Below, piece by piece: positions 1 to 6,467 of a DNA stretch of 9,923 bases. The translations under genes were made by a program, and so were the position numbers. How positions within the stretch are numbered: the first letter of the stretch is position 1; every line of letters begins with the position of its first letter. Below the pieces are notes generated by a model that saw only the letters and a list, made by a program, of their open reading frames with translations, searched no databases and was not told the DNA's origin. This stretch comes from JBDTLH01 sp039934875 (GTDB taxonomy: Bacteria; Acidobacteriota; Terriglobia; Terriglobales; Acidobacteriaceae): the NCBI GenBank assembly GCA_039934875.1, contig JBDTLH010000286.1, positions 1 through 9,923 on the forward strand. The letters run 5' to 3'.

Positions 1-1
1 G

Positions 2-58
2 GCTGATCCGAATGCGAAGAAGCTGGGGAAGAAAAAGAAGAAGCTGGGAATTTTTTGA
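2..58 (+). CDS. C-terminal end of a plus-strand gene (partial, Lys-rich tail)
   Basis: Frame 2 is open from the left edge to a TGA at 56-58 and encodes the tail ADPNAKKLGKKKKKLGIF. A run of five lysines between two KLG/LG steps is typical of a basic, disordered protein end. Frame 3 is also open here, to a TAA near 113, but gives a Trp/Arg/Ser-rich peptide that looks less natural. Frame 1 stops at once. The product cannot be named from 18 residues. The gene would converge on glgP, with about 116 bp between the two stops. Confidence 0.45.
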   Translation, partial: ADPNAKKLGKKKKKLGIF

Positions 59-174
59 GCCAGTCTCGAAGTCGCGGAGTTAAGGGCTAAACGGCTCACA
101 AATCACGAGGCCTGAGCGAGAGCGGAATAGACAGATGAGCCAGCTTTCCTCTGCTCTCTGGCGCCGGTTATGCC

Positions 175-2691
175 CTACTCCGCAAACTGCTTCAGATCCC
201 AGATATCGTTCGCGTATTCGCAGACAGTGCGGTCGCTCGAAAATTTCGCCATGCGGGCGGTGTTGAGCATCGCTTTGCTTGTCCAGGCTGCGGCATCGTT
301 GTAGTCGGCGAGCATCTGCTGTTTAGCGCGGATATAGGAGTCGAGATCGGCGAGGTGAAAATATGGATCGCCGGGACTCATCACCTTTTCCGCGATGGAG
401 CGAAAGAGTCCGGGTTCTCCAGGGCAAAAGAGGCTGCCGCTGAGCGCATCGACCACGCGACGCACTGCGCTGCTTTCCGCATAGTAGCGCTGCGGGGCGT
501 AGTCATGCATGGCGCGCATTTGTGCCACTTCGATGGAGCTGAGGCCGAAGATGTAGATATTTTCCACGCCGGCCTCTTGTAAAATTTCGATATTGGCGCC
601 GTCGAGGGTGCCGAGCGTTACTGCTCCGTTCATGGCGAGTTTCATGTTGCCGGTGCCCGAGGCCTCGAAGCCGGCGGTGGATATCTGCTCGCTGATATCC
701 GCGGCGGGTATGATCTGCTCGGCCAGTGAAACGCGATAATCGGGCAGGAAGACGACGCGGATATACATGCGCGCGCGATCGTCGTTGTTGATCACTGCGG
801 CGACATTGTTGATGAGCTTAATAATGAGCTTGGCAGCGGTGTATCCGGGAGCGGCTTTGCCGGCGAAGATATGCGTTACCGGCGCCGCGGGAGATTGTCC
901 GTCCTCTATCAGCGCGAGATACTCGTGGATGATTTGCATCACGTGCAGCAGTTGGCGCTTGTACTCATGAATGCGCTTGATCTGAACGTCGAAGACGGAG
1001 TCTTTATTGAGATGTAGTCCGGTGGTTTGATACGAGACGTCGGAGAGGCGCTGCTTATTGCTCTGTTTGATCTGGCGGAATTCGCGCTGGATCTCGGGGT
1101 CCTCGGCATGGTCTTCGAGGGCCCGGACCAGCGCGAGATTGGTAAGCCATTCATTGCTGTTGCCGAGAATGCGGGAGATGAGACGGGCGAGCTGTGGATT
1201 GGCATAGGCGAGCCAGCGGCGGTGGGTGACGCCGTTGGTTTTGTTCTGAAATTTTTCCGGCCATAGTTCATGGAAGCCGGGCATCAAGTGTGTTTTCACC
1301 AGGTCGGAGTGCAGTTTGGCGACGCCGTTCACGGCGTGCGATCCAACGACCGCAAGATGGGCCATGCGAACGGTTTTGCCGCCGAGTCCCTCGTCGATGA
1401 TGGAAAGCTCTTTCATGCGCTCTTCTAGACGCTCATCTGGACCCGGCCATTTGCGAGTGACTCGCTGCAGGAAGCGCCGGTTGATCTCATGTATCACCTG
1501 CAGGTGGCGTGGCAAGACCTTTTCGAACAGCTCGAGCGGCCATTTTTCCAGCGCCTCGGGCATCAGGGTATGGTTCGTATAGGCGCAGGTTGCTTGCGTG
1601 ATCTCCCACGCAGGGTCCCATTCGAGGTGTTGTTCATCCACCAGCAAGCGCATCAATTCAGCGACCGCCAGCGCCGGGTGAGTGTCATTCATCTGCACTG
1701 CGGCGTGGTTCGCGAAGTCATCGAGTCCTCGGTGTCCGTCCAAATGGCGGCGCAAAATATCGCGAATGGCACAGGCGCAGAGAAAATACTCTTGCACCAG
1801 TCGAAGTTCCTTGCCCGCGGCGGCGGAATCTCCGGGGTAGAGTATCTTGGAAATCTTCTCCGAATCGATTTTGTCGCTGACCGCTTTGAGGTAATCGCCC
1901 TGATTGAAAATGTCGATGTTGAACGCCGCCGAGGCGCGGGCGGAGAATAGCCTTAAGTAATTTACTGAATTTCCGCCATAGCCAACAATAGGCAGGTCGT
2001 GAGGTACGCCGACGATCAACTTCCAATCCATCCACATCGGGTTGTAGTTGCCCTTACGGTCTTTGCCATGCTGAATGCGCCCGTAGAGCGGTATGACGCA
2101 GGCCTGGTCGGGACGCGGGATGATCCAGGGAGATTCTTCGCTCAACCAATGGTCGGGCTCTTCGACCTGATATCCGTCGTCGATACGTTGGCGGAAGAGG
2201 CCGAAGTCGTAGTTGATGCCATAGCCGTATCCGGGCATGTTGAGGGTGGCGAGGGAATCGAGAAAGCAGGCGGCGAGGCGGCCCAGACCGCCGTTGCCGA
2301 GCGCCGCATCGGGTTCGACGCTGACCAGATGCTCGAGGCTGACGCCGATCGATTTTGCCGCCGCTTCGAAGACCGGCCACAGTTCAAGGTTTTCCAGGTT
2401 GTTGCGTAGCGACTGTCCGACGAGAAATTCCATCGATAAATAGTAGAGGCGCTTGGCGTTATGTTTTTGGAAGCGGTCCTCGGTGGCCTGCATGCGATCG
2501 ATCATGGGGCGGCGCACGGCGAGCCCCACAGCGCGGAACAGTTCAAAGGTCGACGCCTTTTCCGGGCGCTTCCCGAAATCGTACTGTATATGGTCGCGGA
2601 TGGCGCGGACTGCCGCTTCGACCGCCTGCTGGTTGACTTCCGCGCCGCTAAGGGCAATTGCTGAACTCAATGGTATGGCTCCATCTCTCAT
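175..2691 (-). CDS. glgP: Glycogen/maltodextrin phosphorylase
   Basis: Cytoplasmic PLP-dependent GT35 enzyme that releases glucose-1-phosphate from the non-reducing ends of glycogen or maltodextrin with inorganic phosphate. With the ATG start at 2691 the protein is 838 aa, close to the usual 800-850. Visible blocks, in order: YLSMEFLVGQSLRNNL (about 84-99), GNGGLGRLAACFLDSLATL (132-150), NDTHPALAVAEL (335-346), TNHTLMPEALEKWP (372-385), NGVTHRRWL (486-494), KRIHEYKRQLL (572-582), and the PLP signature EASGTGNMK with the cofactor lysine at about 684, followed by GTLDGANIEI. The frame stays open upstream to a TTG at 2718 that has a weak AAGGT element. I prefer the ATG because extra N-terminal residues are not needed for the fold. 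It is divergent from the transporter gene with a short shared promoter region. No other glycogen genes are in view. The fold and reaction are certain; the preferred glucan is not shown. Confidence 0.97.
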   Translation of the reverse strand: MRDGAIPLSSAIALSGAEVNQQAVEAAVRAIRDHIQYDFGKRPEKASTFELFRAVGLAVRRPMIDRMQATEDRFQKHNAKRLYYLSMEFLVGQSLRNNLENLELWPVFEAAAKSIGVSLEHLVSVEPDAALGNGGLGRLAACFLDSLATLNMPGYGYGINYDFGLFRQRIDDGYQVEEPDHWLSEESPWIIPRPDQACVIPLYGRIQHGKDRKGNYNPMWMDWKLIVGVPHDLPIVGYGGNSVNYLRLFSARASAAFNIDIFNQGDYLKAVSDKIDSEKISKILYPGDSAAAGKELRLVQEYFLCACAIRDILRRHLDGHRGLDDFANHAAVQMNDTHPALAVAELMRLLVDEQHLEWDPAWEITQATCAYTNHTLMPEALEKWPLELFEKVLPRHLQVIHEINRRFLQRVTRKWPGPDERLEERMKELSIIDEGLGGKTVRMAHLAVVGSHAVNGVAKLHSDLVKTHLMPGFHELWPEKFQNKTNGVTHRRWLAYANPQLARLISRILGNSNEWLTNLALVRALEDHAEDPEIQREFRQIKQSNKQRLSDVSYQTTGLHLNKDSVFDVQIKRIHEYKRQLLHVMQIIHEYLALIEDGQSPAAPVTHIFAGKAAPGYTAAKLIIKLINNVAAVINNDDRARMYIRVVFLPDYRVSLAEQIIPAADISEQISTAGFEASGTGNMKLAMNGAVTLGTLDGANIEILQEAGVENIYIFGLSSIEVAQMRAMHDYAPQRYYAESSAVRRVVDALSGSLFCPGEPGLFRSIAEKVMSPGDPYFHLADLDSYIRAKQQMLADYNDAAAWTSKAMLNTARMAKFSSDRTVCEYANDIWDLKQFAE

Positions 2692-2778
2692 TTTCAAGGT
2701 TGCACAGATTAGACGCAAGCGAACGCTACCTTAATCGGCGTGAATATTGCCCTGAAGAAATCGCTTACACTGGTTGCC

Positions 2779-3606
2779 ATGGGAAACGCCTCCGATGCCG
2801 TGTGCAAACTGACCTCGCGCGATGCCCGATTGAGCAGCTTCAAATACTACGACCTGCTGGTGCATGTCTTCGTGGTCATTCTGCTGATCTCAAACCTGGT
2901 GGCGCAGAAGATGTGCGTGCTGGGGACGCTGCATCTCCTGGGCCGCGAGATCACGCTGCGGGTGAGCGGCGCGCAGCTTCTCTTTCCGCTCACTTACATC
3001 TTCGGCGACGTATTCACCGAGGTCTATGGATACGGCGCATCCCGCCGCGCGATATGGCTAGGGTTTTTCGCCTCCGGCATTCTTACTGTGATGGGATTGT
3101 TTGTGGTCTGGGCGCCGGCCGATCCCTCCTGGCCCAATCAAAAGGCGTTTGAAGCCGTCTTCTACACCGTGCCGCGCGCCATTGCGGGGAGCCTGCTCGC
3201 GTTCTGGGCGGGTGAGTTCACCAATTCCTATGTGATGGCGAGAATGAAGCTGTGGACGAATGGCAAGCGCCTCTGGACGCGCACCGTCGGCTCCACCGTC
3301 ACCGGCCAGTTGGTGGACACGGTGATTGTCATACTGGTCATCTTCGCCGGAACCACCTCGTGGGCGAAGATGGGCAGCCTGATTCTCGGCGGATACGTCG
3401 GCAAAGTGGCGTATGAGGTGATTGCCACTCCGCTGACCTATTGGATCATCAATACTTTGAAGCGAAAGGAGGGAGTCGATGTTTACGATCGCAACACCAA
3501 CTTCAATCCGTTTGCACGCGCAAAGCAGGGTTCCGCGGGAGCACAACCCGAAGCAGAGAAGTTGGCAAGGAAGGTGGCCGCACCCTGGCAGTTTGGGTCC
3601 GATTAG
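2779..3606 (+). CDS. yhhQ: Queuosine precursor transporter (YhhQ / VUT family, DUF165)
   Basis: Inner-membrane protein of the COG1738 family, whose characterised members import queuosine precursors such as preQ0 for tRNA modification. Family blocks, numbered from the ATG at 2779 (275 aa): FPLTYIFGDVFTEVYGYG (69-86) followed by SRRAIWLGF, GEFTNSYVMARMK (145-157), and RTVGSTVTGQLVDT (168-181). Hydrophobic segments lie near residues 26-45, 92-111, 180-192 and 200-225, consistent with about six membrane passes. A charged tail of some 45 residues after the last segment (KRKEGVDVYDRN onward) is longer than usual. The start is uncertain: a GTG at 2740 adds 13 residues, and neither start has a good Shine-Dalgarno. 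The stop lies 6 bp from the stop of the convergent JAMM gene. The preQ0/preQ1 substrate comes from family knowledge; no queuosine gene is nearby. Confidence 0.9.
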   Translation: MGNASDAVCKLTSRDARLSSFKYYDLLVHVFVVILLISNLVAQKMCVLGTLHLLGREITLRVSGAQLLFPLTYIFGDVFTEVYGYGASRRAIWLGFFASGILTVMGLFVVWAPADPSWPNQKAFEAVFYTVPRAIAGSLLAFWAGEFTNSYVMARMKLWTNGKRLWTRTVGSTVTGQLVDTVIVILVIFAGTTSWAKMGSLILGGYVGKVAYEVIATPLTYWIINTLKRKEGVDVYDRNTNFNPFARAKQGSAGAQPEAEKLARKVAAPWQFGSD

Positions 3607-3612
3607 GAAGGG

Positions 3613-4071
3613 CTACAATGTCAGCACTGGCTCTTCTTCAAAGTGAAAACGGAAGGGTGCGCGGCGCGGCCCTTCCTCCTGGCAAAGCAAAAACGAACGA
3701 ATTTCCGCCTTTCCGTCGAGCGGGCCGATGATCATATAGGAGTGTCCGGCCCAGTACGCGCCCCGCAGATCTTCTACAGAGGGAAAAGCGGCGCTATGCG
3801 GATGGGAGTGGTAGAAGCCGAGAACGGCGCTCTCCCGCTGGCGCGCGCGCTTCTGCGCCGCGAGCAGATCAACTGCGGAGATCAGATAGCGGTTCTCGGG
3901 TGACGCCGAGGCATTCGCGCAGGGGAGCACCTGGGAGACAGTTGCTCTGGATTGCGACTGCGACCTGCCGCCGATGAGAATGCCGCAACATTCGCGCGGA
4001 GATTCGCGGCGCGCGTGGTCCAGCAGCTCCTGGCGATGGCGAAGGTCGAGGACCAGCATGGTAATGAGCAT
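3613..4071 (-). CDS. JAMM/MPN+ family zinc metalloprotease (Mov34/PAD-1, M67)
   Basis: Small 152-aa isopeptidase/protease-type domain. The JAMM signature is complete: a catalytic Glu in RECCGILIGG (E27), then GFYHSHPHSAAFPSVEDL, giving H-x-H with His88 and His90, seven residues, Ser98, two residues and Asp101. These would bind zinc and activate water. Bacterial stand-alone members (Mec+, QbsD type) trim the C-terminus of ubiquitin-like sulfur carriers; no ThiS/MoaD-like partner or E1-like gene is in the window, so the substrate is open. The frame stays open to an ATG at 4167, but that would overlap the divergent gene at 4128 and add a tail unlike the family. I chose the ATG at 4071, just after TGGGG (4076-4080 on this strand); ATG 4059 is the next option. 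It is convergent with the transporter gene. Confidence 0.88.
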   Translation of the reverse strand: MLITMLVLDLRHRQELLDHARRESPRECCGILIGGRSQSQSRATVSQVLPCANASASPENRYLISAVDLLAAQKRARQRESAVLGFYHSHPHSAAFPSVEDLRGAYWAGHSYMIIGPLDGKAEIRSFLLCQEEGPRRAPFRFHFEEEPVLTL

Positions 4072-4127
4072 ATCGCCCCAGAGCCCGGACGCGAGCAGCG
4101 CAGCCATTTGCCGCGCTGCCCGAGACA

Positions 4128-4601
4128 ATGCGAAACTATAGCGTCGCATTCTATCCAGATATGGCAATGTACAAACGCAAAGACGTGAGCTTCGAACAGG
4201 CCGTTTCCGCGCTTAGTTCCAACGGATTCGAGATCGCAGGCATGAACGGCATTCCCGGGCGCGTGGTGAGCAAATACGGATGCGCCGCCGGTATCGATAA
4301 CGAGAACGCCCTCAACCGCACAAGGATCACGGCCAAGCCTGGATACCTCATTGGCAGCGAAATCGCGCGGCTGATCGATCGCGGATATCAGAAGTTTCTC
4401 AAGACTTCCAAGATAGAGGTGCCCGCCACCGCCGATCACCTCAACGCAATGCACCGCTTCAGTGAAGAGCTGAAGGAGGCAACCGGCCTCACCAGCCTTT
4501 ACAACGAATCGCTGGGCACGGTGAGCGACCGCTATCTCTACGACCGGGTGGAAGACAGAGATGAGGCGCGCCCGCCGGTGCGTCCGTGGGAAAAAACTTA
4601 A
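4128..4601 (+). CDS. Conserved-looking hypothetical protein, 157 aa
   Basis: I do not recognise this protein. It appears soluble: no signal peptide or membrane segment, mixed charge, and a helix-prone middle (about residues 75-115, from IGSEIARLIDRGYQKFL to HRFSEELKEATGL). It ends in a polar Asp/Glu/Arg/Pro-rich tail (DRVEDRDEARPPVRPWEKT). Conserved-style segments are NGIPGRVVSKYG (40-51) and SLGTVSDRYLYDRVE. The ATG at 4128 has only a weak GAGA upstream; ATGs at 4161 and 4167 are plausible later starts. Fifty-six bases separate it from the divergent JAMM gene, so the pair may share a control region, but I see no clear promoter. It converges on the gene at 4643-5188. Coding status is supported by length, composition and the tidy fit between neighbours. 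Function unknown. Confidence 0.75.
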   Translation: MRNYSVAFYPDMAMYKRKDVSFEQAVSALSSNGFEIAGMNGIPGRVVSKYGCAAGIDNENALNRTRITAKPGYLIGSEIARLIDRGYQKFLKTSKIEVPATADHLNAMHRFSEELKEATGLTSLYNESLGTVSDRYLYDRVEDRDEARPPVRPWEKT

Positions 4602-4642
4602 CCGCGGATTCGCGCAGGCACTCGGATCAGGGCAGCAAAAGT

Positions 4643-5188
4643 TTATTTCGTGCTCACCGCCACCACGGTCAGGGTGGGGTATTGTCCGTCCCACTGGGCG
4701 GAGATGTGCTCGATGGGGATTTGAAAATCCTGCGACTGCCCCGGTTTTAGGGGAGCATGCGCCAGATCGGTGGTATCGACCGCGGGCTCGGTTGCCACCA
4801 CGACCCGGAGCGGCTCGGTATTGCGCTGGCAGATGTTCCCCAGCGAATCATGGAAGACCAGCTCTACAGTGGCGCCGGTGAGCGTCCGCGCGCCTGTATT
4901 CCTGACCTTTCCGGTAACATAATAGATCTCCGCGCCGGTACCGATGTCGGCGGAGCTCATTTTGACGTCGGTCAGGGGCAGGTTGGGTGCGTATCCCGCA
5001 GCTACACCCGGTGAGTTTGGATTCGCCGCATTGAGCTGCGGCTGCTGTTTGGCAGCGAACATTGCCAGCAGCGCGATCACTATGGCCACCAGTGCGATGC
5101 CGATGCAAATTGCTTTCCAGTTGCGCCCTTGCGGTGGCTCGGGGGCAAATATCTCCGGTGTGCTTTTATTATCGTTGTCCAGGGCCAT
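4643..5188 (-). CDS. Single-pass membrane protein with Ig-like (DUF2393/FxLYD-like) extracytoplasmic domain
   Basis: 181 aa from the ATG at 5188. Residues 1-24 are polar and cytoplasmic (FAPEPPQGRNWK). Residues 26-46 form one transmembrane segment (AICIGIALVAIVIALLAMFAA). A Gln/Asn/Pro linker follows, then a beta-rich domain from about 71 to 181. Its features YYVTGKVRNTG, LTGATVELVFHD and GQSQDFQIPIEHISAQW are the pattern of FxLYD/DUF2393-type folds, which follow a newly formed beta-sandwich after a membrane anchor. This assignment is tentative. The frame stays open to 5773, but that extension runs antisense through the response regulator and is spurious. There is no good ribosome site. A TAGAAT (-10-like, 5197-5202) lies so close to the ATG that a nearly leaderless mRNA is possible. 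It is divergent from the response regulator across 42 bp. Confidence 0.8.
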   Translation of the reverse strand: MALDNDNKSTPEIFAPEPPQGRNWKAICIGIALVAIVIALLAMFAAKQQPQLNAANPNSPGVAAGYAPNLPLTDVKMSSADIGTGAEIYYVTGKVRNTGARTLTGATVELVFHDSLGNICQRNTEPLRVVVATEPAVDTTDLAHAPLKPGQSQDFQIPIEHISAQWDGQYPTLTVVAVSTK

Positions 5189-5206
5189 TGAGCCGCATTC
5201 TACCAA

Positions 5207-5212
5207 TACAAT
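5207..5212 (+). promoter_or_regulatory. Possible -10 element for the response regulator
   Basis: TACAAT lies 18 bp before the start codon inside the 42-bp divergent gap. A convincing -35 at normal spacing is lacking, so this is only a weak candidate. Confidence 0.2.
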
Positions 5213-5230
5213 CCATCCAGAAGGTACGGA

Positions 5231-5890
5231 ATGGCAGAGAAAGTTTTGCTCGCCAAAGTTTTGCTCGCCAAGGTTTTGCTCGCCGATGATAGCGCCACCG
5301 CCCAGAATATGGGCAAGAACATTCTCGCCGATGCGGGATTCGAGGTGCTCACGGTAAACAGCGCCGCCGCCGCAGCGGCGGAGCTGCCTGAGTTCGAGCC
5401 GGACGTGGTGATCCTCGATATTTATATGCAGGGGGCGGCCACGGGATTGCGCCTTTGCGAACGATTGCGCAGCCACCGGGCCACCGCGTCTCTGCCCATC
5501 ATGCTTGCGGTGGGCAAGATGGAGGCGCATTATCCAGATGACTCGACCCACGCGGGCGCCGACGCAGTAATCATCAAGCCTTTTGAGGCAAGCGAACTGA
5601 TCGCCAAGACGAGAGAATTGGCGGAGTTGGCCGCGCAGCGTGGCCGCCCCGACTACAAGTCCTTTTCCAGCGCCGCCGCTTCGCTTGCCCCGGTTGCGCA
5701 GCTCTGGCCAGCCGCGGCAGTCGCGAAGATCATGGGCACGAACGCGGTCGCTCTCGCGACAATAGGCCTGCAAAATCAGCCTGCGGATTTGAATGAGGCG
5801 CGCATCGTTGCCGCCATCGAGCGCGTGTTTGCCCGCAGCATGCCTGGAATAGTGGCGGAGGTGATGGCGGAGCTGCGGAGAAATCGATGA
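5231..5890 (+). CDS. Response regulator, receiver domain with short helical tail
   Basis: 219 aa. The receiver domain spans about residues 1-132: the acidic pair D19-D20 in VLLADDSATAQNMG, the phospho-acceptor D63 in DVVILDIYMQG, and the invariant Lys116 in IIKPFEASEL. The switch Ser/Thr normally found after beta-4 is not there (PIMLAVGKME; Ala93/Val94 occupy the site). After the domain comes a region of about 85 residues that is Ala-rich, then helical (ARIVAAIERVF...IVAEVMAELRRNR). It shows no DNA-binding or enzymatic motif, so output is probably by protein contact. The start is well supported: AGAAGG at 5219-5224, six bases before the ATG. The N-terminus is odd: KVLLA occurs three times in tandem where relatives have it once. 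No histidine kinase is in view. The gene is divergent from the membrane protein at 4643-5188. Confidence 0.9.
   Translation: MAEKVLLAKVLLAKVLLADDSATAQNMGKNILADAGFEVLTVNSAAAAAAELPEFEPDVVILDIYMQGAATGLRLCERLRSHRATASLPIMLAVGKMEAHYPDDSTHAGADAVIIKPFEASELIAKTRELAELAAQRGRPDYKSFSSAAASLAPVAQLWPAAAVAKIMGTNAVALATIGLQNQPADLNEARIVAAIERVFARSMPGIVAEVMAELRRNR
5240..5284 (+). repeat. Three tandem copies of a 15-bp unit inside the response-regulator start
   Basis: The unit AAAGTTTTGCTCGCC occurs at 5240-5254 and 5255-5269, and with one change (AAGGTTTTGCTCGCC) at 5270-5284. The length is a multiple of three, so the frame is kept and the peptide KVLLA is repeated three times directly before the acidic pair DD. 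The copies look recent, since they are nearly identical. Read on the other strand they give an artefactual GEQNF-type repeat. Confidence 0.97.
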
Positions 5891-5908
5891 TCATTGATCA
5901 TTGATCCG
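5888..5908 (+). repeat. Heptamer tandem repeat at the response-regulator stop codon
   Basis: TGATCAT at 5888-5894 and 5895-5901, then TGATCCG at 5902-5908. The first TGA is the stop codon of the response regulator. ATGATCAT is itself palindromic, so the array can pair with itself. It is followed at once by a short hairpin, CCGAT-8 nt-ATCGG (5906-5923). No T-tract follows, so a terminator role is unproven. Confidence 0.8.
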
Positions 5909-5966
5909 ATTATCGACTATCGGTTCCTGATGTTCTTCGTCATCCACTGCATTTGGGCTGGGAATG

Positions 5967-5995
5967 GCGACATTGGCCGGAAAGCACATTATGAT
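5967..5995 (+). promoter_or_regulatory. Candidate sigma-70 promoter, distal to dnaA
   Basis: GCGACA (5967-5972; 4 of 6 match to TTGACA), a 17-bp spacer, and TATGAT (5990-5995; 5 of 6 match to TATAAT). Transcription would start near 6002, leaving a leader of about 465 nt to dnaA or giving a small RNA. Based on motif match only. Confidence 0.3.
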
Positions 5996-6112
5996 AGTAG
6001 GGTGAGTAAGCGGGCATGCTTTCAGGTTTTTTGGACCGGTTACGAAATAGTTCTTGCGCACTCACCACCGCTCGTTGTTAAAAGATCCTTGATGAAGATT
6101 TCATCCCAAAAC

Positions 6113-6121
6113 TTTTCCACA
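6113..6121 (+). promoter_or_regulatory. DnaA box
   Basis: TTTTCCACA fits the general DnaA-box consensus TTWTNCACA exactly. It lies 347 bp before the dnaA start codon and covers the probable -35 region of the next candidate promoter, the arrangement expected for DnaA repressing its own gene. Confidence 0.6.
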
Positions 6122-6145
6122 CGGGGCTTTGAAACGTGCTAGTAT
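6116..6145 (+). promoter_or_regulatory. Candidate dnaA promoter with extended -10
   Basis: TGCTAGTAT (6137-6145) is an extended -10 (TG, one base, TAGTAT). TCCACA (6116-6121) serves as a weak -35 at 18-bp spacing and is part of the DnaA box. The resulting leader to dnaA would be about 315 nt and contain the hairpins noted downstream. Confidence 0.4.
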
Positions 6146-6280
6146 CGGCTTCGGAATCACGGGAAATCGGATCTCTGCGACTCCGATGTCTGCAACAAAG
6201 ACTCACGGAACAATTGCCAACCCCGGCCGCCACAGGATCTGAGATTGGTTATGCCGCCCGACCAAAACTGATCAGGACAG

Positions 6281-6324
6281 CATTCCGCGTGACAATACAT
6301 TTATCGAAACATCCGCGCGGAATG
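6281..6324. repeat. Inverted repeat with AT-rich loop in the dnaA leader
   Basis: The left arm CATTCCGCGTG (6281-6291) pairs with the right arm CGCGCGGAATG (6314-6324) over 11 bp. The outer nine pairs are perfect; then comes one T-G pair and one G-C pair. The 22-nt loop (6292-6313) is AT-rich and contains TTATCGAAA, which matches the E. coli DnaA box at 7 of 9 positions. It could act as a cruciform in DNA or as a stem in the dnaA mRNA leader. No T-run follows, so it is not an intrinsic terminator. Confidence 0.7.
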
Positions 6325-6467
6325 ATCGTGGATGCGCACCGCCCCTTTTTGCTGTGGACTTCACATGGCGGCAGGGGTTAGGACCCATGTTCCTTTAAAC
6401 AGAGTTCGCCGCCAGGTCCGCAAACCGGGACGGGGCGACGATCAAGGCTGAAGACAATTCATAATAT

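Larger units (their letters stand above)
5891..6467. other. 577-bp non-coding region upstream of dnaA (candidate leader / origin-associated region)
   Basis: No convincing protein gene lies here; the open frames at 5894-6142 and 6136-6381 lack family features and good ribosome sites. What it holds: the heptamer array (to 5908), a candidate promoter at 5967-5995, one strong DnaA box at 6113-6121 overlapping a second candidate promoter (6116-6145), a 6-bp stem ATCGGA/TCCGAT (6166-6171 with 6182-6187), a long inverted repeat (6281-6324), a weak inverted DnaA-box half-match TGTGGACTT (6353-6361), and four TATCG motifs (5911, 5918, 6143, 6302). One clear box is few for an origin, so an autoregulated long leader is at least as likely as oriC. 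Confidence 0.5.

Noticed and set aside
56..98. TGAGCC/GGCTCA inverted repeat with a T-run as a terminator of the left-edge gene
   Set aside because: The 31-nt loop is long and the T-run precedes rather than follows the stem on the plus strand; on the minus strand it reads as an A-run.
139..162. GCCAG/CTGGC stem downstream of glgP as its terminator
   Set aside because: Only 5 bp with a 14-nt loop and no U-tract.
355..2734. Several plus-strand frames of 68-164 codons across glgP
   Set aside because: Shadow frames on the antisense strand of a clear phosphorylase gene; typical in GC-rich DNA.
2747..2771. TTGCCC and TACACT as a promoter for the transporter gene
   Set aside because: The spacer is only 13 bp.
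4072..4167. N-terminal extension of the JAMM protease to 4167
   Set aside because: It would overlap the divergent gene at 4128 and adds residues not seen in the compact JAMM fold; ATG 4071 suffices.
5189..5773. Long minus-strand extension of the 4643 gene giving a protein with GEQNF-like pentapeptide repeats
   Set aside because: It is the antisense reading of the response regulator; the pentapeptides are the reverse of its 15-bp tandem repeat. The ATG at 5188 with a membrane segment right after it is the natural start.
5894..6381. Two open frames of about 80 codons in the gap before dnaA
   Set aside because: No ribosome site, no recognisable domain, composition unlike neighbours, and they overlap the promoter and hairpin signals.
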